Assembly (NCBI GenBank): GCA_025934615.1
Contig: JAICXS010000169.1
Coordinates: forward strand, 1 to 5,413
Reading direction: 5' to 3'
From: Nitrospiraceae bacterium
GTDB taxonomy: Bacteria; Nitrospirota; Nitrospiria; Nitrospirales; Nitrospiraceae
DNA: 5,413 bases
Shown: positions 1 through 4,674 of the stretch, one piece after another
Numbering within the stretch: the first letter of the stretch is position 1
How the letters are laid out: each line of letters opens with the position of its first letter
Notes under the pieces: generated by a model
The model's input: the letters and a program-made list of their open reading frames with translations, nothing else
The model's database searches: none
What the model was told of the DNA's origin: nothing
Position numbers and translations under genes: made by a program

Positions 1-281
1 AGCAGTGAATAGAGCACCATGGCAATCAACGCCGTTCTCGCTCCAATGCCGCCGATCAGCGGCAGAGGAATCAGGAGTGCAAACAGCGCCAGACTCGGGA
101 TAGTCTGTAGAACATTAATCAGGCCCAACACGACCGTCCTCAAGCGCGGCTGTTGATAGATCACAATCCCTAACGGCACACCTGCCAGAATCGCTCCGAG
201 AATTGAGACCCCCACCAGCACCAAATGCTCAGTCGCGAGCTGAACAATTTCATTGGCATGATCATTTATAAAGTCAAGCAT
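1..281 (-). CDS. OpuCB-type ABC transporter permease, N-terminal part (cut by window edge)
   Basis: This is the inner-membrane channel subunit of a glycine-betaine/choline/osmoprotectant-type (OpuC family) importer. Only the first 93 residues lie in the window. They show a short amphipathic start, a hydrophobic segment at about residues 20-42 (LVGVSILGAILAGVPLGIVI), a basic loop (QQPRLR), then a second hydrophobic stretch at about 50-75 holding the family-typical INVLQTIPSLALFALL and a GGIGAR turn near 77-82. The ATG at 281 is the first possible start, because an in-frame TAA lies four codons upstream; no good SD precedes it. It follows the ATPase gene by 22 bases in the same direction, so the two are surely co-transcribed. 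In many Gram-negative relatives, and in EgtU, the permease is fused to a C-terminal periplasmic binding domain; whether that is so here lies outside the window. The family call is strong; the substrate is not determined. Confidence 0.88.
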   Translation of the reverse strand, partial: MLDFINDHANEIVQLATEHLVLVGVSILGAILAGVPLGIVIYQQPRLRTVVLGLINVLQTIPSLALFALLIPLPLIGGIGARTALIAMVLYSL

Positions 282-303
282 GTCGATTGCTTATAAAGTA
301 TTC

Positions 304-1062
304 TTAATGTGTTACATTTTGTAGCGTGAGTGTCCTGAGAACGGCTTGGATCTCGGGATGGGTGGATTGGAGAAATTGCGCCGGGGGAAGTTGTTCGACC
401 AATTTTCCATCCTGCACCAATCCCACCGACGATCCCAAGACGCAGGCTTCCGGAATATCATGAGTGACAATCACCATGGTTTTGTTGAGGGATGCCAGCA
501 CGTGCTTTAGCTCTTGTTGAAGTTCTGCCCGTGTAATAGGATCAAGCGCGCCGAACGGTTCATCCATCAATAACAAGGGCGGATCGGCCGCAAGCGCCCG
601 CGCGACGCCGACACGCTGGCGCTGCCCGCCGGATAGTTCGTGCGGATAGCGATTCCTAAACTCACGCGGCTCCAATCCGACCATTCGCAGCACATCGTTC
701 ACTCGTGTGTCGATGCGCGATGGCTTCCATCCTTCCAATACTGGGACAATCGCCACGTTCGCCGCGACTGAAAGGTGGGGAAAAAGACCGACATCTTGAA
801 GCACGTACCCGATGCGACGACGCAAATGAATCGCGTCCCACTGTCGCGTCGATGTGCCGCCGACCCGGACATCGCCGCCGCTTGGGTCCAAGAGCCGATT
901 GATGAGTTTCAGGATCGTGGTCTTGCCGGACCCGCTCCGTCCAATGAGCGCGAACGATTCGCCTTCCTGCACGGTGAACGATACGCCGGATAAGATCGTC
1001 CGGCCGGAAGGGCGCTGAAATGTGACGTCCCGAAACTCAACGGCCGATGCAATGCCTTCCAT
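304..1062 (-). CDS. OpuCA/ProV-type ABC transporter ATP-binding protein
   Basis: This cytoplasmic ATPase powers the permease encoded just downstream. The 252 residues contain every ABC element: Walker A GRSGSGKT (41-48), Q-loop VLQD (87-90), signature LSGGQRQRVGVARAL (143-157), Walker B LLLMDEP (163-169), D-loop GALD (171-174) and the switch histidine in VTHD (H201). The LQDVGLFPHLSVAANVAIVP region and the short C-terminus resemble OpuCA/ProV-type betaine transporters. However, it ends about 50 residues after the H-loop, so it lacks the CBS domains that OpuCA and EgtV carry for ionic-strength or nucleotide sensing. It starts 11 bases after the methyltransferase stop and ends 22 bases before the permease, indicating one operon. 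Function as an importer ATPase is secure. Betaine, ergothioneine or another quaternary amine as cargo is inferred from the family and from the neighbouring methyltransferase. Confidence 0.93.
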   Translation of the reverse strand: MEGIASAVEFRDVTFQRPSGRTILSGVSFTVQEGESFALIGRSGSGKTTILKLINRLLDPSGGDVRVGGTSTRQWDAIHLRRRIGYVLQDVGLFPHLSVAANVAIVPVLEGWKPSRIDTRVNDVLRMVGLEPREFRNRYPHELSGGQRQRVGVARALAADPPLLLMDEPFGALDPITRAELQQELKHVLASLNKTMVIVTHDIPEACVLGSSVGLVQDGKLVEQLPPAQFLQSTHPEIQAVLRTLTLQNVTH

Positions 1063-1073
1063 GAGGTTTGAAC

Positions 1074-2033
1074 CTAAGGAGCGGGCTTCGCGGCAATCAT
1101 CATAAAACGGCGGTCCTCGCTGAAGTATTCGTCGATCACCTCAAATTCGGCCTGAGCCAACAGAGACAGAAACGCCTTGCGCTCAAATTTGCCCGAATGG
1201 TTCATGTGAATGCAGTCCCCGGCTTTGAAATGAAGCTGTTCCCCAGCCACCTGCACAATCCGGTCATCGTGCAAACGGAACGACTTCTCCAAGCGATGGA
1301 CCCCCGGCATCACGTTATCGCATGAATGGAACATCAAGGTGCCGTCCCGTTCAGTGAGGCCGAGGCTACGCAGCGGGGCCACGGCAAAGGCCCGGTTCGC
1401 CGGATGTTCATAGCCGGCGCGTGTAGCGTCATCATTGCCAATCTCGCCATCAATAAGGAGCAGATCCTGTGTACGAACCAGCGCTCGCAACCGGCGAAGC
1501 ATGACGGCCGGATCAAACGCCCCCAATGTGTTGCCGACCATCATGACGAGCCGAGGGGCATCGTGCGAGTTCGGCGCAAGCGTCGAGAGATGTGAGGAAT
1601 CGGTGATGTCTGCCTTCAGGCCGTGTACGGCTATCCCATGTCCCGATGCCTGGATGCAAGCCATTTCCAGCAACATCTGTCCTGAATCGACCGGCCGATA
1701 GCAAACCCGTCGTGCGCCGCTCAGAAGTGCTGTCAGGACATGAAGATCTTTTGTTCCCTGCCCCGCCCCGAGACTGATGACGTCCATTGCATCGCCATAA
1801 TCACCAGCCATATGGCCGGCAATCTGCTTCGCGCATGCCTGTAACAACCGGTCGGACCTGACGTAATTGCGATAATTGCTGTCCTGACAAAGCGCCACCC
1901 ACGCGCGGACGGAAAGTGGAAACCAGTAGAAAAACATTTCGGGCAGCACGCGCTGATCGAGCGATTGCCACAATCGGTCGGCAAGAGCGGATTCAGTCAA
2001 GAGAACGTCAAAACGCAGAGGACGATTTGGCAT
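1074..2033 (-). CDS. EgtD-like SAM-dependent methyltransferase (histidine-specific methyltransferase family)
   Basis: A 319-residue protein of the EgtD family (Methyltransf_33), close to the usual ~320 residues. EgtD trimethylates the alpha-amino group of histidine to give hercynine, the ergothioneine precursor. The frame shows the SAM-binding glycine motif ISLGAGQGTKD (86-96), the acidic second strand YRPVDSGQMLLE (D116), the GNTLGAFDP block (167-175; EgtD usually GSTIGNFDP), LLLIDGE (191-197) and a C-terminal block FKAGDCIHMNHSGKF (269-283) matching EgtD's I-x-T-E-x-S-x-K-F. Two substrate-side positions differ: the usual Asn of the G-N block is Ala172, and the usual Glu of E-x-S is Asn278, while Ser280 is kept. 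Histidine may therefore not be the substrate. The ATG at 2033 is the first start after an in-frame TGA and has no strong SD. It is the first gene of an operon with the two ABC genes. Fold and chemistry are fairly sure; the acceptor is unknown. Confidence 0.8.
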   Translation of the reverse strand: MPNRPLRFDVLLTESALADRLWQSLDQRVLPEMFFYWFPLSVRAWVALCQDSNYRNYVRSDRLLQACAKQIAGHMAGDYGDAMDVISLGAGQGTKDLHVLTALLSGARRVCYRPVDSGQMLLEMACIQASGHGIAVHGLKADITDSSHLSTLAPNSHDAPRLVMMVGNTLGAFDPAVMLRRLRALVRTQDLLLIDGEIGNDDATRAGYEHPANRAFAVAPLRSLGLTERDGTLMFHSCDNVMPGVHRLEKSFRLHDDRIVQVAGEQLHFKAGDCIHMNHSGKFERKAFLSLLAQAEFEVIDEYFSEDRRFMMIAAKPAP

Positions 2034-2229
2034 ACTTCACGACATGGCATGGTAAAAGTATTCTAGGGCCTCTGTCAGTGTGGAATGTGCACGAGACGCT
2101 GTCAATTGTGGCATTGTTTGCAAGTCATCGACCGACAGATCTTTTCATCTGAGTCCACTGACAAAGGACGCAAGATTTTGGTGAAGTAATCGGTGAAAGG
2201 CGGTCGTTTTCTCTTTAAGGAGGTACACG
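2034..2229. other. Divergent intergenic region between methyltransferase and RiPP-like cassette
   Basis: These 196 bases must hold the promoters of both the leftward methyltransferase operon and the rightward peptide cassette. On the minus strand a perfect TTGACA is present (2105 to 2100), but no good -10 lies at standard spacing; a TAGAAT hexamer lies further on (2065 to 2060). On the plus strand no convincing -35/-10 pair was found. The hexamer GGTGAA occurs twice (2180-2185 and 2192-2197) just before the pyrimidine-rich stretch leading into the SD of the peptide gene. Promoter positions cannot be fixed from sequence alone. Confidence 0.4.
2217..2224 (+). promoter_or_regulatory. Strong Shine-Dalgarno site of the precursor-peptide gene
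   Basis: AAGGAGGT is a near-perfect match to the anti-SD sequence, five bases before the ATG at 2230. It is the strongest ribosome site in the window. It argues both that the 37-codon frame is a real gene and that its product is made in quantity. The two enzyme genes downstream have no recognisable SD. Confidence 0.85.
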
Positions 2230-2343
2230 ATGGACAACTCTACTGTCGTGATTGAGGTCGTGGAACTGGAAGATTTGCAGCCAACCTGTCATCTCATGGA
2301 GATGATCGATCTGGAGGAACTCACTCCAAGCTGTCATCAATAA
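2230..2343 (+). CDS. Putative RiPP precursor peptide with two Cys-His repeats
   Basis: A 37-residue acidic peptide (ATG 2230, TAA 2341-2343) that I do not recognise as a named family. The first ~10 residues (MDNSTVVIEV) would be a short leader. The rest is two copies of an 11-residue unit, VELEDLQPTCH (11-21) and IDLEELTPSCH (26-36), spaced 15 residues apart. Six of eleven positions are identical and four are conservative changes. The only two cysteines (C20, C35) each sit in P-[TS]-C-H, and the peptide ends one residue later (Q37). There is no signal peptide. A very strong SD precedes it. The next two genes on the strand encode a DUF692/MNIO-like protein and a partner with a PqqD/RRE-like domain, the standard setting for a substrate peptide of MNIO enzymes, which modify cysteines or C-terminal residues in methanobactin, bufferin and related peptides. 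The gene is well supported; its role as modification substrate is inferred from repeats and context, and the modification is unknown. Confidence 0.8.
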   Translation: MDNSTVVIEVVELEDLQPTCHLMEMIDLEELTPSCHQ

Positions 2344-2357
2344 CCACGACCGGAAGG

Positions 2358-2396
2358 ATGAAGGCTCAATCGACCCGGTTGGGCCTTTTCTTATGA
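2358..2396 (+). other. 12-codon open frame through the hairpin, overlapping the MNIO start
   Basis: From the ATG at 2358 a 12-codon frame (MKAQSTRLGLFL) runs straight through the hairpin. It ends in TGA at 2394-2396, overlapping the MNIO start codon in an ATGA. The purine-rich GGAAGG lies directly against the ATG with no spacer, so initiation would be poor. If translated, ribosomes would open the hairpin and could re-initiate on the MNIO gene, which has no SD of its own. It may equally be a chance frame, as the length is not significant. Confidence 0.25.
2361..2392 (+). terminator. Intrinsic-terminator-like hairpin (probable attenuator) between peptide and enzyme genes
   Basis: AAGGCTCAA (2361-2369) pairs with TTGGGCCTT (2379-2387) with one G-U pair. 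The inner bases TCG and CGG extend the stem to 12 pairs around an ACC loop (2373-2375). A T-rich tail (TTTTCTT, 2386-2392) follows at once and abuts the ATG of the MNIO-like gene at 2393. The shape is that of a rho-independent terminator. As the enzyme genes have no other visible promoter, partial termination giving excess peptide message is the likeliest role. Confidence 0.7.
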
Positions 2397-3205
2397 CGCG
2401 GCTCACCCTCGGAGCCTTCTATAATCCCCACCTCGCTGAAGCGATTCTGGCGAATGCAGATCAAATAGACCACTTGGCATTAGCGGACGCGCCGCTTCCG
2501 CGCGATCAATGGTGGTCGCAAATCTCTCATCGGTTCATACTGCTCGCACACGACTACCTCGGACAATTAAGTGAGCCTTTGAGTCGCCGTCAACTGGATC
2601 GAGCCCGTGCACTGATGGAACGGTATCGTTCCCCGTGGGCGGCTGAACATCTCCAGCGCATTCATCCCACGCCGGATCAGGCCAACGACAAGCCGGATAT
2701 CTCGTTGGATTATGTCTTTCCTCCGCTGTATACGGAGGATCTGCTTCGGGATTACGTACGAAACATTCGCGTGCTGCAGGACAATGTGGGTGTCCCTCTG
2801 GCCATCGAACCGATTCCAACCTTTTTCCACATAGATATTCCGCAAATGAGTGAAGCGGAATTTCTTCATCGATTGTGCGAAGAATCCGGATGCTGGTTGC
2901 TCCTGGACATTCCCCATGCCGTGCTCTCCGCGTACACGTATGGGCGTGACCCGGCCTCTTTTATGCTGGAGCTTCCTCTCCATCGAGTCATCGAGATACA
3001 TGTCGCCGGATTGGCGTTCAATGCTGACCTCAAACGTCCATGGATCGCGCCGGTGGCACCCGACAAGAACATACTGGATCTCGCCGAGTTGGCCGCCGCG
3101 CACGCGCCTCAACTGAAAGCACTCACATTCGACGCTTTCAGCCCGACACTTCGTCCTGACACATTGCGGAAAGCGATGCAATTACTCCGAGAGCGATTTG
3201 CCTGA
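2393..3205 (+). CDS. DUF692/MNIO-like (multinuclear non-heme iron oxidase family) TIM-barrel protein
   Basis: A 270-residue protein, about the usual MNIO length. MNIO enzymes (MbnB, TglH and relatives) are iron-dependent TIM barrels that oxidise cysteines or backbone atoms of RiPP precursors. Family marks are the N-terminal LTLGAFYNPHLAEAIL (4-19, usual form G-x-G-x-R-x-x-L-x-x-x-I), LAHDYLG with H53, LAIEP with E139, the diagnostic CWLLLDIPHAVLSAYTYGRDP (167-187, D172 and H175) and RVIEIHVAGL with H203. Several positions that are His or Asp ligands in typical members differ: Y107 where a D/E-H pair is usual, and RPW (215-217) where D-x-H is usual before P-V. The metal site is thus altered or partly lost. 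The ATG at 2393 is the only start that fits; no SD precedes it and it overlaps a mini-frame stop in ATGA. It lies 49 bases after the peptide gene. Family membership is fairly secure; catalytic activity is not. Confidence 0.8.
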   Translation: MTRLTLGAFYNPHLAEAILANADQIDHLALADAPLPRDQWWSQISHRFILLAHDYLGQLSEPLSRRQLDRARALMERYRSPWAAEHLQRIHPTPDQANDKPDISLDYVFPPLYTEDLLRDYVRNIRVLQDNVGVPLAIEPIPTFFHIDIPQMSEAEFLHRLCEESGCWLLLDIPHAVLSAYTYGRDPASFMLELPLHRVIEIHVAGLAFNADLKRPWIAPVAPDKNILDLAELAAAHAPQLKALTFDAFSPTLRPDTLRKAMQLLRERFA

Positions 3206-3270
3206 TGCTGGCCTCCTTTGAGGTTCTGAATTGTGAACCTTTACCTTGTTGCTTTTTGCCGATGTTATGA
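3205..3270 (+). CDS. Possible 21-residue Cys-containing peptide frame bridging the two enzyme genes
   Basis: An ATG at 3205 overlaps the MNIO stop codon (TGATG, 3203-3207). It opens a 21-codon frame that ends in TGA at 3268-3270, overlapping the ATG of the next gene (ATGA, 3267-3270). The peptide reads MLASFEVLNC then EPLPCCFLPML, with three cysteines at residues 10, 15 and 16. There is no SD, so translation would rely on re-initiation after the MNIO stop. The exact fit between both neighbours is what a coupling cistron would look like, and a second modified peptide is conceivable. A short frame can also fit by chance, and no repeat unit is shared with the 37-residue peptide. Confidence 0.3.
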   Translation: MLASFEVLNCEPLPCCFLPML

Positions 3271-4067
3271 CCGGCCGTTCACTGCATGACACGCTCTTAC
3301 GAGTCTTGAGCCACGGACCGCTTCGTGCACAATTGCTCGGCATGGCGGATAAGACGGCAGCGATCCATGCCGATGAATGGCACATTCTAAGACGCGTACC
3401 GAAAGAGCACGTGCAGAACATGGCTCGCTTCCTTGCCCGACATTATTATGGAGAACGGATTGCGCGACTCTTCCGCCATATCCGCCGCTTCGCTCCTCAA
3501 ACGGACCGTGATCCATTGTCGGTCCTGGACTCTCCAAGAGCGTGTATCGTACTTGATCGCGCAGTATTGGGATCATCGGACACCGCTGAAGAAATGGCAT
3601 CTCTCCTTGAATCTTTTCTCTTGGAAAATGCCGCCGCCATTCAGAAGCAATTTCCCTACTGGCAGGATCTCGTTCGCTATCAGGCGACGATGTTTCGGCT
3701 CGAAGCGCGCGAGGCGAAAGAATGCGCGACAGATCGTCCCTGTCGATCTGAGACGGGGGCCATCGTCGAATTCGAGTGGGACATCCCGGCCATCCTCTTG
3801 GACTTACAGTCGCCCAGCCATCGACAGCCGGAGACTGCACATCGTCCATCGATGCTGCTTATCGCATCATCGTCGGGTGGCCAGGTCATATCGTTACGAT
3901 GCACTCCCGAGGTGCAACGTCTCTTTGACGCGGCCGATGGAACACGGACTGTCGAAGAATTGGGGCGACTGACAGATTGTTCGGAGCACCAAGTAGAACA
4001 GATGCTCAAGCAAATGAAAGAAGTTGGGGCGATTCAGTGGGACGATGGCATCACGACAAGCGATTAG
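3267..4067 (+). CDS. MNIO partner protein with C-terminal PqqD/RRE-like winged helix
   Basis: A 266-residue protein that I do not recognise as a named gene. Its N-terminal ~150 residues are helical and recall the DUF2063/MbnC/TglI partners of MNIO enzymes; the clearest block is KQFPYWQDLVRYQATMFRLE (127-146), like the family's P-Y-L-x-D-L-A-R-L-E. A middle block FEWDIPAILLDL (169-180) and a beta stretch lead to a C-terminal winged-helix domain (about 205-260: VISLRCTPEVQRLFDAADG then RTVEELGRLTD and a GAIQWDD end). That pattern is typical of PqqD-like RiPP recognition elements that bind precursor leaders. The ATG at 3267 is preferred; a TTG at 3246 would add seven residues, and in-frame stops lie further up (3219, 3234). 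Neither has an SD. It follows the MNIO-like gene by 61 bases and its stop overlaps a convergent gene by four bases. Role as leader-binding partner is inferred from domain and order. Confidence 0.72.
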   Translation: MTGRSLHDTLLRVLSHGPLRAQLLGMADKTAAIHADEWHILRRVPKEHVQNMARFLARHYYGERIARLFRHIRRFAPQTDRDPLSVLDSPRACIVLDRAVLGSSDTAEEMASLLESFLLENAAAIQKQFPYWQDLVRYQATMFRLEAREAKECATDRPCRSETGAIVEFEWDIPAILLDLQSPSHRQPETAHRPSMLLIASSSGGQVISLRCTPEVQRLFDAADGTRTVEELGRLTDCSEHQVEQMLKQMKEVGAIQWDDGITTSD

Positions 4068-4297
4068 TCATTCTTTTCCCGTAAGACCCAGCCTCTTTTT
4101 CCAAGACACCGTTCAGTGGCCTGGAGCACAAAGTAATTGTTTCCCTGCTGATTTTTCGGGTCCAGCATCGCTTCGCTCTGACATTTGTTGTAATCCATAG
4201 TAAAGTCGTCTTTCGGTTTGTTCGGATGCACCCATTCGGCGCTCCCGCACGCCGTCGCCAGCAGAAGACCCAGGGGAATCCATCGCCACAGTGTCAT
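4064..4297 (-). CDS. Small putative lipoprotein of unknown function
   Basis: A 77-residue protein starting at the ATG at 4297, chosen because AGGAGGA lies just upstream (4307 to 4301) and a signal peptide begins there. A longer frame from 4426 would run antisense through part of the tRNA and lacks that support. Residues 1-16 are a charged tip (MTLWRW) followed by a hydrophobic core (IPLGLLLATA), and C17 in LATACG is the likely lipidated cysteine, although Ala at -3 is less usual than Leu. The mature part is short, polar and has two more cysteines (C39 and C66), in DYNKCQSEAML and QATERCLGKRGW, that could form a disulfide. Small outer-membrane lipoproteins with this Y-x-x-C-x-x-E...C-M/L pattern are common and uncharacterised. 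It is convergent with the cassette, the two stops sharing TTAG (4064-4067), so it is probably unrelated in function. Confidence 0.75.
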   Translation of the reverse strand: MTLWRWIPLGLLLATACGSAEWVHPNKPKDDFTMDYNKCQSEAMLDPKNQQGNNYFVLQATERCLGKRGWVLREKND

Positions 4298-4300
4298 ACA

Positions 4301-4307
4301 TCCTCCT
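4301..4307 (-). promoter_or_regulatory. Shine-Dalgarno site fixing the lipoprotein start
   Basis: On the minus strand AGGAGGA reads from 4307 to 4301, three bases before the ATG at 4297 and with its AGGAGG core at workable spacing. It supports the short 77-residue reading of this gene over the upstream in-frame start at 4426. Confidence 0.7.
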
Positions 4308-4411
4308 ATTGAGCAGTGGAGCGCGCGGAGAATACCCGATGCCTGAAGAGACGTCAAGAAGAGGCGTGAAGGCTTGCAAGAGAAATTTCGGTCGTGTACT
4401 CTGCCACTGGC

Positions 4412-4487
4412 GCTGGCGTAGCTCAATCGGCAGAGCAGTAGTTTTGTAAACTACCGGTTGGAGGTTCGATTCCTCTCGCCAGCTCCA
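4412..4487 (+). tRNA. tRNA-Thr (anticodon TGU), CCA encoded
   Basis: A complete cloverleaf can be drawn. The acceptor stem is GCTGGCG/CGCCAGC (4412-4418 with 4477-4483, seven perfect pairs) and the D-stem is GCTC/GAGC (4421-4424, 4433-4436). The anticodon stem GTAGT/ACTAC (4438-4442, 4450-4454) encloses loop TTTGTAA with anticodon TGT at 4445-4447, which reads ACA and other ACN codons. The variable loop is CGGTT, and the T-arm is GGAGG/CCTCT around TTCGATT (4460-4476, one G-U). T4484 is the discriminator base and CCA is encoded (4485-4487). It stands alone here. A weak -35-like TTGCAA (4374-4379) and a TGTACT (4395-4400) lie upstream at short spacing; they are only hints of a promoter. No second copy of the tRNA 3' end that would mark an integrated element was seen in the window. 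Confidence 0.97.
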
Positions 4488-4660
4488 CAAGTCGGCCGCT
4501 CCTCTGTTCCATGCTACCATCCTGAAACTGCTTTGATCAGCTGCCACCACACCGCGCGCGTATTGATTTGCGTCGATGCAAGGAGATCCAAGAGGAGCTA
4601 GAGACATTTCAGCACGAGAAAGGAAGGTTGACCTGATCGACTTCGCCAACTGTTCAGACC
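4488..4660. other. Intergenic stretch between tRNA-Thr and the PII-like gene
   Basis: No gene is seen here. The in-frame upstream extension of the PII-like frame (from 4576) is not used, because family similarity and the SD both begin at 4661-4675. A TTGACC (4628-4633) could be a -35 element, but the hexamer 17 bases on (TGTTCA) is a poor -10. No hairpin with a T-run follows the tRNA. Confidence 0.35.
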
Positions 4661-4667
4661 GGAGGAG
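4661..4667 (+). promoter_or_regulatory. Shine-Dalgarno site fixing the PII-like start
   Basis: GGAGGAG lies seven bases before the ATG at 4675. It selects the 101-residue reading over the in-frame ATG at 4576, which would add 33 residues with no family character. A second ATG two codons on (4681) is possible but further from ideal spacing. Confidence 0.8.
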
Positions 4668-4674
4668 ACCCATT

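Noticed and set aside
2109..2122. Sigma-54-like TGGCA...TGCA upstream of the peptide gene
   Set aside because: GG (2110-2111) and GC (2120-2121) are separated by 8 bases, not the required 10.
2567..3181. 204-codon minus-strand frame opposite the MNIO-like gene
   Set aside because: Arg-rich, low-complexity shadow reading of the plus-strand gene, with no family motifs.
3265..3849. 194-codon minus-strand and 179-codon plus-strand alternative frames over the partner gene
   Set aside because: Composition typical of shadow frames; the chosen frame has a coherent domain order and ends in a recognisable winged helix.
4298..4426. Upstream extension of the lipoprotein frame to an ATG at 4426
   Set aside because: It would overlap the tRNA-Thr, removes the signal peptide from the N-terminus and ignores the strong SD at 4301-4307.
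4460..4487. tRNA 3' end as an integration site for a mobile element
   Set aside because: No second copy of the 3' segment and no integrase gene in the window.
4576..4674. Longer start for the PII-like gene
   Set aside because: The extra 33 residues have no family character; SD and similarity both begin at 4661-4675.
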